Shown here: in pieces, positions 20,001 through 28,294 of the stretch
Position numbering within the stretch: position 1 is the stretch's first letter
How the letters are laid out: every line of letters starts with the position of its first letter
Assembly: GCF_002101595.1 (NCBI RefSeq)
Contig: NZ_LQOM01000047.1
Span: forward strand, 1-57,767
Length of the DNA: 57,767 nt
From: Mycobacterium celatum
GTDB taxonomy: Bacteria; Actinomycetota; Actinomycetes; Mycobacteriales; Mycobacteriaceae
Reading direction: 5' to 3'
Position numbers and translations under genes: made by a program
The notes under the pieces: model-generated
What the model saw: only the letters and a program-made list of their open reading frames with translations
Databases searched by the model: none
What the model was told of the DNA's origin: nothing

Positions 20001-20349
20001 GCGGGTCGATCGCGGTCGCCTCCGCCTCGCTGATCCCGAAGAAATCGGCGTCGAAGCCGGCAACGTCGTCGAGGAACGCCCCCCATTTCGAGACCGAGCG
20101 GCCCGGTACCCCCGGCTCGGGGTCGTAGTGTTCGTCGACGTCCCAGCGGTCTGGGGGAACCTCGGTGACCAAGTCGTCGCCGCGCAGCAACGCCTCCCAC
20201 AGCAGCTCGGGGGAGTCGATACCGCCGGGAAGCCGGCACGCCATGCCGATGATGGCAACGGGAGTGGCCGCCGTGGTGCTCATTGTGGGGGAAGAATCCG
20301 CCGTCGCCGCTCCGGGTGCACCATCATCGATCGCTCCGTACGAAACCAT
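14011..20349 (-). CDS. Mas-family iterative polyketide synthase (KS-AT-DH-ER-KR-ACP)
   Basis: The 2112-residue protein has the order and length of mycobacterial Mas/Pks2/Pks5-type synthases, which lengthen FAAL-activated fatty acids. The KS triad is Cys200 (DTACS), His335 (THGTGTP) and His371 (NFGH). The AT nucleophile is Ser643 (GHSLGE). DH lies at about 900-1170, ER at about 1430-1740 (GTGGVGQAA), KR at about 1770-1950 (TGGLGGLG), and the ACP serine is Ser2066 (GLDSLG). The AT specificity motif reads VAFH at 744-747 where Mas has VASH. Phe there is typical of malonyl-specific ATs, so an unbranched product is predicted. I chose the ATG at 20349 because AGGAGG lies four bases upstream; another ATG at 20436 would add 29 residues but has no ribosome-binding site. 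The gene converges with the NRPS/oxygenase operon. A role in making the lipopeptide acyl chain is inferred from context. Confidence 0.93.
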   Translation of the reverse strand: MVSYGAIDDGAPGAATADSSPTMSTTAATPVAIIGMACRLPGGIDSPELLWEALLRGDDLVTEVPPDRWDVDEHYDPEPGVPGRSVSKWGAFLDDVAGFDADFFGISEAEATAIDPQHRLLLETSWEAVEHAGLNPAKLAGSRTGVYVALGHNDYQLLAADAHALEGPYGFLGNGYCMASGRISYALGLHGPALTVDTACSAGLVTVHMACRSLHDGECDLALAGGSAVALDPRKFSAGSAGGMLSPTGRCHAFDVTADGFVPGEGTAVVVLKRLPDALRDGDRILAVVRGTALNNDGRTATITSPSRAAQAAAYRAALAVAGVDAGSVAMVETHGTGTPTGDPVEFASLAEVYGTDGPCALGAAKTNFGHNQSTAGTLGLIKTVLALQHGVIPRNLHFTQLPDELTQIETNLFVPQENTPWPRNGGAPRRAAVSAYGFSGTNAHAIVEQPPEPRETAAQHNGQAATEPLLFPVSSTSADELRRTAGRLADWVQAHDDVSLPDLAYTLARRRAHRPVRTTVIASSQAVLTQALREVADGDTPYQAAVGQDDRGAVWVFSGQGSQWAGMGAQLLADEPVFAATVAQAEPLIARESGFSVTEAISAPQVVTGQERIQPTLFTMQVALAATLKAYGVRPGAVIGHSLGEAAAAVAAGARSLEDGLRVICRRSQLMSRVAGTGATATVELPAQQVLSELTARGINDVVVAIVASPQSTVIAGAAQTVRDLVAAWEQRDVMAREVPTDVAFHSPQVDPILDDLTQALADLKPMTPEVPFYSATLFDPREQPVCDARYWASNMRRMVRFSAAVQAALEDGYRVFAEVAPHPLLTHALEQTARNLDMPLAALAGMRREQVLPHGLRSFVADLHSAGAAVDFSVLYPSGQLVDAPLPTWTHRPLMWSRDGQETQIHGGCTVSVHPLLGPHVRLHEEPERHVWQGEVGTAAQPWLGDHRIRDIPVLPGAAYCEMALAAAREVLGEAAEVRDIRFEQALRLDEETTVGASASVSSPGVLDFSVETNPGGHQVRHATAALHAVNDEQPPARDIPALLAAHPGREDGADVRARLDRRGVQFGPSFAALGVVHTGDEGADTVLAEVALPRQIRSQQDAYGVHPALLDTCFQCIESHPGVKALSEEVLGLPQGARRIRVYGPVRNARYCYTRVNKADSTGVEADFELLDENGAVLLTLHGARWGARVSGNVQKDRTLNERLLSLEWRLRELPEADQDDARSCLLISTTTTSDVVATRLTDALKNYGAQCTTMCWPPHADHESNREQLANHLSAGAFTGVVILTGPKNGDAEDHSPLAGREYVQHLVRIARELTEAPGESPRVYLVTRNAQVVLAGDQPNLEQAGLRGLMRVIGTEHPHVRASQIDVDEAVDAEQLARQLLGDLDEDETAWRNGAWYTARLSAAPLLPEDRKTTVANHECDGMHLQIRTPGDLESMELVARDRVPPGPGKIEVAVSASSINFADVLVAFGRYPAIEGHLPQLGTDFAGVVTAVGPDVTDHKVGDRVGGLSPDGCWGTFVTCDARLAVTLPAGLSDAQAAAVTTAHATAWYGLHDLARIKSGDKVLIHSGTGGVGQAAIAIARAAGAEIFATAGSEQRRQLLRDMGIEHVYDSRSLEFAEGIRRDTDGYGVDIVLNSVTGAAQRAGLELLAYGGRFIEIGKRDIYGDTRLGLFPFRRNLAFYGVDLALMTVTHPDQLREVLEKVYRLTADGTLPMPESTHYPLAEAPTAIRVMSAAEHTGKLVLDVPHTGHSRVVVPPEQVPVFRGDGAYIVTGGLGGLGLFLAEKMAAAGCGRIVLSSRSQPTPEAEQTIERIRIHGADVVVENGDIAEAATAQRLVATATATGLPVRGVLHLAAVIEDATLTNITDELVERDWAPKVYGAWNLHTATAQQPLDWFCSFSSAAALVGSPGQGAYAAANSWLDAFTRWRRAQGLPATAIAWGAWAQIGRATDLAEGGIAIAPDEGAYALEALLRHDRTYSGYAPITGAPWLAAFAERTPFAEAFRSVGQNAAGTSKLLAELEELPPDEWPTRLRRLISDQVSLILRRSIDPDRPLPEYGLDSLGALELRTRIETETGIRINPADLTAIGTIRGLAELLREKLAPADAV

Positions 20350-20353
20350 TCCG

Positions 20354-20359
20354 CCTCCT
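20354..20359 (-). promoter_or_regulatory. Ribosome-binding site deciding the PKS start
   Basis: On the minus strand the bases read AGGAGG, followed by CGGA and then the ATG at 20349-20347. The upstream in-frame ATG at 20436 has no such site, so the shorter protein is preferred. Confidence 0.75.
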
Positions 20360-20455
20360 GCAACGACTGGGGTGGCTTTGTCCGCCGCGTGACTCAGACC
20401 GTGGCGCTCCTCGACCCCCCGGGGTGCCAACGTCATGTGTCAATTGATGCCTTTT

Positions 20456-20490
20456 CCCGTCTTACGGGCTTTCATGCACGTCAGCGACGT
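20456..20490. promoter_or_regulatory. Two short inverted repeats upstream of the PKS gene
   Basis: The 249-base gap between the htpG stop and the PKS start (20350-20598) contains CCCGT-CTT-ACGGG at 20456-20468 and ACGTC-AGC-GACGT at 20478-20490. The second has the size and symmetry of a small operator. A minus-strand TTGACA lies at 20443-20438, but I could not find a convincing -10 box at the right distance. The PKS promoter is probably in this gap. Regulator binding is only a suggestion. Confidence 0.3.
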
Positions 20491-20598
20491 AAGTGGCAGA
20501 CGCGACGGTATTACGCACCTGCCAAAGATGTAGGTATTCGATGGAACCGTTACCCAGCCGTGATATTTGCTCTGGTACGCCGAATTCGCGGACATGCC

Positions 20599-22527
20599 CT
20601 ATACGGTGCGAGTCAGGCGGTCCGCCAGTAGGGCGGCGAACTTTGCCGGGTCCTCGGGTATGTCGCCTTCGGCGAGAAGGGCCGCGCCGTAGAGCAATTC
20701 GGCGGTTTGGGCCAGTGAAGGATCCTCCCCGCCACGCTCCTTGTGGGCCTGCTGCAGACCGGTGACGAGCGGATGGTGGGGATTGAGTTCCAGAATGCGT
20801 TTGCTGACCGGTACCACTTGCCCGGAGGCCCGGTAGAGGCGAGCGAGCGCCGGGGTGATGCCGAAGGCGTCGGTGATCAGGCAGGCCGGCGATTCGGTCA
20901 GCCGGGTGGACAACCGCACCTGCTTGACGTGATCACTGAGAGTTTCGGTCAACCAGGCCAGCAGGCCGGCGAACTCCTTCTCCTGCTCCTCGCGCTCGGC
21001 CTCGCTCTTTTCATCGTCGGAGTCGAGGTCCACCTCGCCCTTGGCCACCGACTGCAGCGGTTTGCCGTCGAACTCGCTCACCGATCCGACCCAGAGCTCG
21101 TCGACGGGGTCGGTGAGCAGCAGCACCTCGTAGCCCTTGGCCTTGAACGCCTCCAGGTGCGGGGACTTCAGCAGTTGCTCACGCGATGTGCCGGTCGCGT
21201 AGAAGATTTGCTCCTGACCGTCCTTCATGCGTTCGGCGTACTCGGCCAGGGTGGTCAGCTGCTCGTCGCTGTGGGTCGAGGCGAACGACGAGATGCGCAG
21301 CAGGGTGTCCTGGTTGTCGAAGTCCGACATCATGCCCTCTTTGAGCACCCGGCCGAACTGGGCCCACAGCGTGCGGTAGTCGTCCGGCCGCTGCGACTGC
21401 ATGTCCTGGATTGCCGATAGGACCTTCTTGGTGAGCCGGCGACGGATCGCGGCGATTTGCCGGTCCTGCTGCAGGATTTCGCGGGAAACGTTGAGCGACA
21501 AGTCCTGTGCGTCGACGACGCCCTTGACGAAGCGCAGGTAGTGCGGCAGCAGCTGGTCGCAGTCGCCCATCACGAAGACCCGCTTGACGTACAGCTGCAC
21601 TCCGACCTTGGCGTCGCGGTTGAACAGGTCGAACGGGGCGTGCGTGGGGATGAACAGCAGCGCCTGGTATTCGAAGGTGCCCTCGGCCTTCATCGCGATG
21701 ACCTCGAGCGGGTCATCCCAGGCGTGCGCGACGTGCTTGTAGAACTCCTTGTACTCCTCGTCGGAGACCTCGTCCTTGGACTTGGCCCACAGCGCCTTCA
21801 TCGAGTTCAGCGTCTGCGTTTCGACGCTGACCTGCTCCTCGCCGCCTTCCTCTTCGGCGGGGGTGCGTTTTTCGACGTCCATCCGGATGGGCCAGGCGAT
21901 GAAGTCGGAGTACTTCTTGACCAGCTCCTTGATCTTCCATTCCGAGGTGTAGTCGTGTAGGCCGTCCTCGGCGTCTTCGGGCTTGAGGTGCAGCGTCACT
22001 GACGTTCCCTGCGGGGCGTCCTCGACGGATTCGATGCTGTAGGTGCCGTCACCGCTGGACACCCACCGGGTGGCCGCGCTCTCGCCGGCCTTGCGGGTGA
22101 GCAGTTCGACCTTGTCGGCCACCATGAACGTCGAGTAGAACCCGATCCCGAACTGGCCGATCAGCTCCTCGGAGGCGGCCGCGTTCTTGGCCTCACGCAG
22201 CTTCTGGCGCAGCTCGGCGGTGCCCGATTTGGCCAGTGTGCCGATCAGATCCACCACCTCGTCGCGCGTCATACCGATGCCGTTGTCACGCACGGTCAGG
22301 GTGCGCGCAGCCTTGTCGGTCTCGATCTCGATGTGAAGGTCGGACGTGTCGACATCGAGGTCCTTGTTGCGCAGTGATTCTAGCCGCAGCTTGTCCAGCG
22401 CGTCTGAGGCGTTGGAGACCAACTCCCGCAGAAACGAGTCCTTGTTGGAGTACACCGAGTGGACCAGCAGATCCAGCAGCTGGCGTGCTTCGGCCTGAAA
22501 CTCCAACTGCTCCACGTGTGCAGTCAT
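20599..22527 (-). CDS. htpG: HtpG, Hsp90-family ATP-dependent chaperone
   Basis: The 642-residue product is full length for bacterial Hsp90. The GHKL ATPase site is intact: Glu35 and Asn39 in [13 protein letters not shown], Asp81 in DNGIGM, then GTLAKSGT and GQFGIGFYS. The middle domain (WASN-type catalytic loop region) and dimerization domain follow without a break. It acts in the cytosol as a dimer on late folding intermediates. It lies on the same strand as the PKS, 249 bases upstream of it, and is divergent from the FAAL gene. A housekeeping chaperone between two lipid-assembly genes is unusual. HtpG is known to be needed for some NRPS/PKS products in other bacteria (colibactin, albicidin), so a link to folding these megaenzymes is possible but not shown. 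Confidence 0.97.
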
Positions 22528-22664
22528 CTGACTTCCGTTCTACAACACAACTTTCCACTACAGATGCCAGCGAAAATAATACCGAGGACGACGCGGCCTT
22601 GGCCGTCTGACCTGGAGAGGCGTCAGCACCTGCGCCGAACGCGTGTCAACTGAGATGAACTTTT

Positions 22665-22687
22665 CGACCGTATGGCGGCGACGGTCG
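22665..22687. promoter_or_regulatory. Inverted repeat in the htpG/FAAL divergent promoter region
   Basis: CGACCGT at 22665-22671 and ACGGTCG at 22681-22687 form a perfect 7-bp inverted repeat with a 9-base spacer. It ends seven bases before the GTG of the FAAL gene, within the 167-base divergent gap 22528-22694. It could be an operator or an mRNA hairpin hiding the start. No CIRCE or HAIR-like heat-shock operator was seen for htpG. Confidence 0.4.
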
Positions 22688-22694
22688 CGGTAAC

Positions 22695-24440
22695 GTGACG
22701 CCCGTGGTGGATACCATTTTGGGCTTGCTGCGCGAGCGCGCCGGTCTGCAGGCCGATGACACGGCGGTGACGTATATCGACTACGACCAGGACTGGTCCG
22801 GGGTTGCGGAAAGCCTGACGTGGGCGCAGCTGTATCGGCGAACCCTCAATGTTGCGGCCGAACTCGAACCTCTCGGGTCGACGGGTGACCGCGCACTCGT
22901 CATCGCGCCGCAGGGACTTGAGTATGTCGTCGCGTTTCTCGGCGCATTGCAGGCCGGACAGATCGCGGTTCCCCTTTCGGTTCCGCTCGGCGGCGTCAGC
23001 GACGAGCGGGTGAGTTCGGTTCTGCGCGACGCGTCGCCGTCGGTCATTCTCACGACGTCCGCTATCGCAGGCACCGTCGCCCAGTACGTCAAGTCGGAGT
23101 CCGGCGGATCCGCACCGTCGATTGTGCAAGTCGACAAGCTGGATCTTGACGCCCGGGGCTCGTCCAGCTCGGGCCTCGAAAACCTCCCGAGCACAGCGTA
23201 TTTGCAATACACATCCGGGTCGACTCGCGTACCGGCGGGCGTAGTGATGTCGCACCGCAACATCCTGTCCAATTTCGAACAGATTATGGCCGACTACTTT
23301 CCGCAGTACGGAGGATTCCCCCCGTCGGACACCACGATTGTGTCGTGGCTGCCCTTCTATCACGACATGGGTTTGTATCTGGGGATCTGCGCGCCGATCA
23401 TGACCGGAAAGCCCGCTGTGCTGATGAGTCCGGTGGCCTTCCTGCAGCGGCCGGCCCGGTGGATGCAGTTGGTAGCAAGCAACTCCCGCGCATATTCGGC
23501 GGCACCGAACTTTGCGTTCGAACTGGCGGCGCGCAAGACGTCGGACGAGGACATGGCCGGGTTCGATCTCTCCGACGTGCTTGTCATCGCCACCGGCAGC
23601 GAACGGGTACACCCGGCCACGCTGCGGCGCTTCACACAACGCTTCGCCAAGTTCAACCTGCGCGAAGAAGTGATCCGCCCGTCGTACGGACTCGCGGAAG
23701 CCACTGTGTACGTGGCGACTCCCACGGCTACTGAGCCGGCGACCATCGTGCGGTTCGAATCCGAAAAGCTGACCGCCGGCAAGGCGGAGCGCTGCGAAAG
23801 TGGAGGCGGCACACCGCTGGTCAGCTACGGGGTGCCGCGCTCACCGATGGTCCGCATCGTCGACCCCGACGCACGTGTCGAGTGCCCTGCGGGAACGGTC
23901 GGTGAGATCTGGGTGCATGGCGACAACGTCGCGATGGGCTACTGGCAGAAACCCCAGGAGACCGAAAACACTTTCGGCGCAAGGCTTGTCGCTCCCTCAG
24001 AGGGTACGCCCGAGGGGCCCTGGCTGCGGACCGGCGACTCAGGCTTCCTCTTCGACGACGAGCTGTTCATCATCGGCCGCATCAAGGACCTCCTGATCGT
24101 CTACGGGCGCAACCACTCTCCCGACGACATCGAAGCGACCGTCCAGGAGATCAGCGGCGGTCGCTGCGCCGCCATCGCGGTTCCGGACGAGCACACCGAA
24201 AAGCTGGTGGTGATCATCGAGACCAAGAAGCGCGGCGACTCTGCGGAGGAGGCGGCGGCGAAGCTCTCCGCCGTCAAGGGCGAAGTCACCTCGGCGATCT
24301 CCAACGTGCACGGCCTCGCGGTCGCGGATCTGGTTCTGGTGCCGCCCGGTTCGATCCCGATCACCACCAGCGGCAAGGTTCGGCGGTCGACGTGTGTCGA
24401 GCAGTACCGGCAGGGTCAGTTCGCCCGGGTGGACGCATAG
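22695..24440 (+). CDS. Long-chain fatty-acyl-AMP ligase (FAAL, FadD26/FadD28-like)
   Basis: The 581-residue product has the length and signatures of mycobacterial FAALs. The P-loop region reads YTSGSTRVPAGVVMSHRN at about 176-193, and the typical PSYGLAEATVYV motif follows at about 334-345. FAALs make acyl-adenylates and hand them to a PKS or carrier protein; they do not make acyl-CoA. In mycobacteria such enzymes usually sit next to the Mas-like PKS they feed. Here the PKS lies beyond htpG, 2.3 kb away and divergent. The GTG start at 22695 has only a weak ribosome-binding site, and a second GTG at 22704 is possible. The gene ends one base before the convergent acyl-CoA synthetase gene. Assignment as a FAAL is strong. 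The PKS or starter C domain as acceptor is inferred. Confidence 0.93.
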   Translation: MTPVVDTILGLLRERAGLQADDTAVTYIDYDQDWSGVAESLTWAQLYRRTLNVAAELEPLGSTGDRALVIAPQGLEYVVAFLGALQAGQIAVPLSVPLGGVSDERVSSVLRDASPSVILTTSAIAGTVAQYVKSESGGSAPSIVQVDKLDLDARGSSSSGLENLPSTAYLQYTSGSTRVPAGVVMSHRNILSNFEQIMADYFPQYGGFPPSDTTIVSWLPFYHDMGLYLGICAPIMTGKPAVLMSPVAFLQRPARWMQLVASNSRAYSAAPNFAFELAARKTSDEDMAGFDLSDVLVIATGSERVHPATLRRFTQRFAKFNLREEVIRPSYGLAEATVYVATPTATEPATIVRFESEKLTAGKAERCESGGGTPLVSYGVPRSPMVRIVDPDARVECPAGTVGEIWVHGDNVAMGYWQKPQETENTFGARLVAPSEGTPEGPWLRTGDSGFLFDDELFIIGRIKDLLIVYGRNHSPDDIEATVQEISGGRCAAIAVPDEHTEKLVVIIETKKRGDSAEEAAAKLSAVKGEVTSAISNVHGLAVADLVLVPPGSIPITTSGKVRRSTCVEQYRQGQFARVDA

Positions 24441-24441
24441 C

Positions 24442-25899
24442 TCATCCGCCGCGGGCTTCGATCATCGCCGAGCGGTTGATTTTGGTGGCCGCTGTGCGGG
24501 GGATCTGGTCGACGAACTCGACCGTCTTGGGCACCTTGTAGGCGGCGAGCCGGGTCTTCGCGAAGTCGATCACCTGCTGCTCGGACAGCGGCGCCGTGGC
24601 TTGCACGACGGCGTGCACCCGTCGGCCCCACTGCGGATCGGAGAGCCCGATGACGACGACGTCGGCGATCTGATCGTGTTCGGCGAGTGCGCATTCCACT
24701 TCTGCCGGAAAGACATTGGCGCCTCCGGTGATGATCATGTCGGCGCGGCGGTCGGCGACGTAGAGGTAGCCGTCGGCGTCGAGGTGCCCGATGTCGCCGG
24801 CGGACCGGAACCCGTCGGGTGTCGACGGCAGCGGCGGCGCCCCGCCCAGGTACCGGTATCCGGCGCTCATCGGGGCACGCAGGTAGATCTCGCCGAGCTC
24901 GCCGGGCGGCAGCGGATTGCCCTGCGGGTCGAGGATCCGAATCTCGGTGTCGCGGAAGCGCCGGCCGACACTGCCGGGGTGGGCCAGCCACTCGTCGCCG
25001 CGCAACGCGGTGAGCCCGAGGTTCTCGGTCATCCCGTAGGCCATCACGATCTGTTCGGGGGACAGCAGGTGAAACCACGTGTGCATCAGCGCGTGCGGCA
25101 TCACCGCGGCGCCCACCAAAATCCATACCACGCTGGACAGGTCGCGGGTTTCTATGCCGGGTAGCGCGGCGATGCGGCTCAGCATCGTCGGCGTGGCGGT
25201 GAAGTTGGTGATCCGATAGCGCTCGATCGCGTCGACAACCATTGCGGCGTCGAACTTTTCCAGGACCACCAGCCGGTCGCCGCCCAGCAGGTTGTTCAGC
25301 GGGGCGAAGCCGTTGGTGTGATACATCGGCCCGGGCACCAGGATCGTCTGCGGTAGATCCACCGAGGTCCAGGCCGCCAGAAACGGTGTCGACAGCAGCG
25401 GCGTCCACAGCGCCGGCGCCAGGTTGAGGATCACCTTGGGCAGGCCGGTCGACCCGCTGCTGCAGATGCCGTTGACGGTGGGGGAGACGACGATCGGCAG
25501 CGGCTCGTCGGATTGGTCTTTGGCTTTGGACGCCAGCTTCTCCGTGGTTTGTTCGTCGACAACGACGGCCGCGTCGATCACGCCGAGCACGCGGGAGCGT
25601 TCCCAGTCGGGCAGATCCCAGCGCATCGGCACCGGAACCGCGCCGACCTTCCAGCAGCCCAGCGCCGCCAGAATCAGCTCCTGGGAATTGGGAATGGCCA
25701 GCGCCACAAGCGAACCGGCGTCGGCGCGGGCGGCCGCCAACGCCCGGCCCCACTGGTTGGCCCGCACCTCGAGATCGGCGAAGCTCAGCGTGCGCGCGGC
25801 CCCGTCGGGCGCCAGCGTGGTCACGGCGGGCTGGTCGCCGAGTCCCTGCGCGAGCTGCTGCAGCCGCAGCCCGAACGGCACTCCCTCTTCGGGGCTCAT
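24442..25899 (-). CDS. Class I acyl-CoA synthetase (FadD-type)
   Basis: The 485-residue ANL-superfamily enzyme should form an acyl-CoA from a carboxylic acid, ATP and CoA. Visible motifs are the P-loop SSGSTGLPKV, YGMTENLGL, the hinge region DRRADMIITGGANVFPAEVE, and the catalytic Lys near the C-terminus in RTAATKINR. It lacks the FAAL-type motif seen in the neighbouring gene. The start at 25899 is preferred over longer in-frame starts because its ATG overlaps the stop of the upstream acyl-CoA dehydrogenase (ATGA), which shows translational coupling. It is the last gene of the interrupted minus-strand fadE operon. The substrate is unknown; a steroid, terpenoid or branched acid would fit the neighbours. 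Confidence 0.9.
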   Translation of the reverse strand: MSPEEGVPFGLRLQQLAQGLGDQPAVTTLAPDGAARTLSFADLEVRANQWGRALAAARADAGSLVALAIPNSQELILAALGCWKVGAVPVPMRWDLPDWERSRVLGVIDAAVVVDEQTTEKLASKAKDQSDEPLPIVVSPTVNGICSSGSTGLPKVILNLAPALWTPLLSTPFLAAWTSVDLPQTILVPGPMYHTNGFAPLNNLLGGDRLVVLEKFDAAMVVDAIERYRITNFTATPTMLSRIAALPGIETRDLSSVVWILVGAAVMPHALMHTWFHLLSPEQIVMAYGMTENLGLTALRGDEWLAHPGSVGRRFRDTEIRILDPQGNPLPPGELGEIYLRAPMSAGYRYLGGAPPLPSTPDGFRSAGDIGHLDADGYLYVADRRADMIITGGANVFPAEVECALAEHDQIADVVVIGLSDPQWGRRVHAVVQATAPLSEQQVIDFAKTRLAAYKVPKTVEFVDQIPRTAATKINRSAMIEARGG

Positions 25900-26825
25900 G
25901 CTGGCACTGTGAACAGCGTTTCCAGGGAACCGCTGCGCACGTCGGGGATCAACCGCAGCGCAAGCACTTCGGTGCTCACCGGCAACCGGAGGAGCGGCTG
26001 GGTGTGCCGGTCGAGCACGCTGACGTCGGATTCGTCGCAGAAACCCAGCGCACCGAGTAGCTGGTGCGAGGTGCGCAACATTTGACGGGCGGTGTCGGCG
26101 GCTTTGAGACGTAGCATCGTTGCATCCGCCGAGCGTACCTGCGCCGGCACCGAATTGACCCGCCAGATCGTGTATTTGGCGAGTTCGTCGAGCCCGCGCG
26201 CGGCGACGGACGCGTCCGCGACCGCGAACCGGACGGCCTGGAAGTCGGCCAGCGGCTTGCCGAACTGAATACGGCTGCGGACGTGCTCGCACGTGATCTG
26301 CAGTAGCTGCTGTACGGCGCCGAGGATTCGCCACGACCCGAGCACCAGGTGCAGGTCGACGTCGACGGCCGGCACGGTGCCGTCGGGTTCGCTGAGTGTG
26401 GCCGGGACCAGAAACGGCCCGAGCTTGGCGTTGGTCCGCGATTCCGCCCGCGGCCGGTAGCGGATCCCGTCCAGGTCGGCGGCGATCCACTCGCCGGGCA
26501 GATCGCCGTGATCGATCCGGGGTGCCTGCGGGTTGACCAGCGCCAGCCGTGCGCCGTCGACGGCCAGCAGCTCCTCGACCAGCGGGTAGGGCAACGCCGT
26601 GGCGCCGGCGGCGCGACAGAGCACCGCGGCGGCCAGCAGGTCGTCGGGTCCGTAGCGGACGTCGAGGTCGAACGCGCCGACGTCGGCCAATGCTTTTCTT
26701 GCTTGGCCGCGGATTTCGTCATCGGTCTCGGCGCGCAGCGCCGCCTGCGGTCCGCCGAAGCGGGCCAACCGCTTGGCCGCGACGGTGGCGAACTCGTTAA
26801 CGTCTTCCGGCAGAGCGGTATTCAC
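25896..26825 (-). CDS. Acyl-CoA dehydrogenase, short beta-type subunit
   Basis: The 309-residue protein has a shortened acyl-CoA dehydrogenase fold. RIQFGKPLADFQAVRF at about 201 and HQLLGALGFCDESDVSVL at about 261-278 match helices around the FAD and subunit interface in actinobacterial FadE partners. Such short subunits commonly pair with a full-length FadE as alpha2beta2 enzymes acting on bulky substrates, as in cholesterol catabolism. I chose the GTG at 26825 because AAGAAGGA lies just upstream on the minus strand. The open frame runs 17 codons further to 26876, but without a better site. The gene is cut off from the three upstream fadE genes by the TnpB element, so it may now depend on a new promoter. 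Confidence 0.85.
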   Translation of the reverse strand: MNTALPEDVNEFATVAAKRLARFGGPQAALRAETDDEIRGQARKALADVGAFDLDVRYGPDDLLAAAVLCRAAGATALPYPLVEELLAVDGARLALVNPQAPRIDHGDLPGEWIAADLDGIRYRPRAESRTNAKLGPFLVPATLSEPDGTVPAVDVDLHLVLGSWRILGAVQQLLQITCEHVRSRIQFGKPLADFQAVRFAVADASVAARGLDELAKYTIWRVNSVPAQVRSADATMLRLKAADTARQMLRTSHQLLGALGFCDESDVSVLDRHTQPLLRLPVSTEVLALRLIPDVRSGSLETLFTVPA

Positions 26826-27003
26826 CGTATCCTTCTTCGTAACTTGCCTGACAATTTGCGACCGGGCGAAAACCAACAGTGCCCCTGCAGTCGCCGCGGC
26901 AGGTCGTGCGGTCCCAAAAGCAGGTGGGCGTTATGGACAGCGCGGGTTAGTGGCCGAGGACGCACGTTTGGTTTCCACCAGGCCATGCTGCGACGGTCTA
27001 AAT

Positions 27004-27016
27004 GCGTACGGTACGC
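27004..27016. repeat. Perfect palindrome upstream of tnpB (possible element left end)
   Basis: GCGTAC-G-GTACGC is a perfect 6-bp inverted repeat around one base, 48 bases before the tnpB start. Subterminal hairpins are typical of IS200/IS605-type ends, so this may belong to the left end. The rest of 26826-27064 holds no gene that I can support. Confidence 0.35.
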
Positions 27017-27064
27017 GGTCGTGGTGTGGGCAAGTTGTCGGTGGCACTCGCTAGCGTTCGCAAT

Positions 27065-28255
27065 ATGAAACGAGTTGTCAAAGTACGCATACTGCCGACT
27101 GAATTGCAGGGCATTGCGCTGGATGCCACATTGAGACAATGCAACAGTGCGGCGTCGTGGTTGTCGGGCAGGATGCATGCTGAGCGAATTTTCCACAAAC
27201 GAGATGCGCAAAAGCACTTCTACGTCGAGTTGCGGCAACGGTTCGGGCTGTCGGCACAGCCAGCGATCCGTGTAATCGGCAAGGTGTCCGACGCCTATAC
27301 CACTCTGCGAGCCAACGTGGTTGCCGGCAACTATGGTCCACCAGGTTCGCGGCGCCGCATGAAGGTACAGTCCACGCCCATTCGCTTCCGTGAGCGTGCC
27401 GCCCAACCGTTCGATGCGCGATGTTTGTCCTGGCAGATCCCGGACATCGTCGGCAGCCGCGACGCAACCGTCTCGATCTTGACTGTGCAGGGTCGGCTGC
27501 GGAGTGTCCGAATTCTCGCCGCTCCACAGAATTTGGTTTTGCTTCGCACCCGGCCTATCGGTGAGACCGATCTGATCAACCGGGATGGTAAGTGGTTTCT
27601 CTACGCCACAGTGAATGCCCCTGAGGCCCCGCTGACCGATCCCGTCAATGGCTTCATCGGAATCGATATGGGTATCGTAAACATCGCGACCACTAGCGAC
27701 GGCAATCGTGTGGCGGGTAAACGATTGAACCGGTACCGGAAACGACAGCAGCGAATCCGGCGGCGGCTGCAAGCTAAAAAAACCAGTTCGGCGCGCCGAC
27801 TGCTCAAAAAGCGGCGACGAAAGGAGGCGCGCTTCGCGGCCGACATCAACCACCAAATAAGTAAACGCATCGTGGTCGAGGCTCAACGCATCGAGCGCGG
27901 TATCGCCGTTGAAAACCTGACGGGGATCCGCGAGCGGGTACGGTTTCGCAAGCCCCAACGGACCACGCTGCATTCGTGGGCGTTCAGCAGACTCGGCTTG
28001 TTTCTGGCCTACAAGGCGCAGGCGGCCGGCGTGGCGTTCGTTCAGGTCAATCCTGCCCATACCTCGCAAACTTGTCATGAGTGCGGGTGGGTGGACAAAC
28101 GAAACCGATTCTCGCAAAGCGAGTTTAAGTGTGGCCGGTGTGGCTTCGTTGGGCACGCTGACCACAACGCAGCGATCAACATTGCAGTACGCGGTGTCGA
28201 GCGCTGGGGCGAAGTCATGCGTCCGCACGCAGCGCCCACCCTGACAGCCAGTTAG
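27065..28255 (+). mobile_element. tnpB: Solitary TnpB (RNA-guided nuclease of IS200/IS605/IS607-type elements)
   Basis: The 396-residue product has an intact TnpB architecture. The RuvC residues are Asp201 (GIDMGI), Glu283 (IAVENL) and Asp366 (HADHNAA). A zinc ribbon uses Cys337, Cys340, Cys356 and Cys359 (CHEC and CGRC). A basic bridge-like stretch covers about 219-253. I start at ATG 27065, where the family N-terminus begins; an in-frame upstream ATG at 27004 would add 21 unrelated residues and is less likely. No TnpA transposase, of either the Y1 or serine-recombinase type, is nearby. TnpB proteins use an omega RNA made from the 3' end of the element to guide DNA cutting. The element sits opposite to, and inside, a fadE operon, with a hairpin at 28295-28316 just past its stop. 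Its base composition is poorer in GC than its neighbours, which suggests transfer. Confidence 0.93.
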
Positions 28256-28294
28256 GGCGGCAGCAGCGAGCCTAAAGGCGCCCCGAACCGCAAG

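Noticed and set aside
22528..22694. CIRCE or HAIR heat-shock operator upstream of htpG
   Set aside because: Neither the TTAGCACTC-type nor the CTTGAG-N7-CTCAAG-type inverted repeat is present.
25900..26490. N-terminal extension of the acyl-CoA synthetase to 26490
   Set aside because: The extension lies in another frame of the acyl-CoA dehydrogenase gene; the ATG at 25899 overlaps that gene's stop and begins the family N-terminus.
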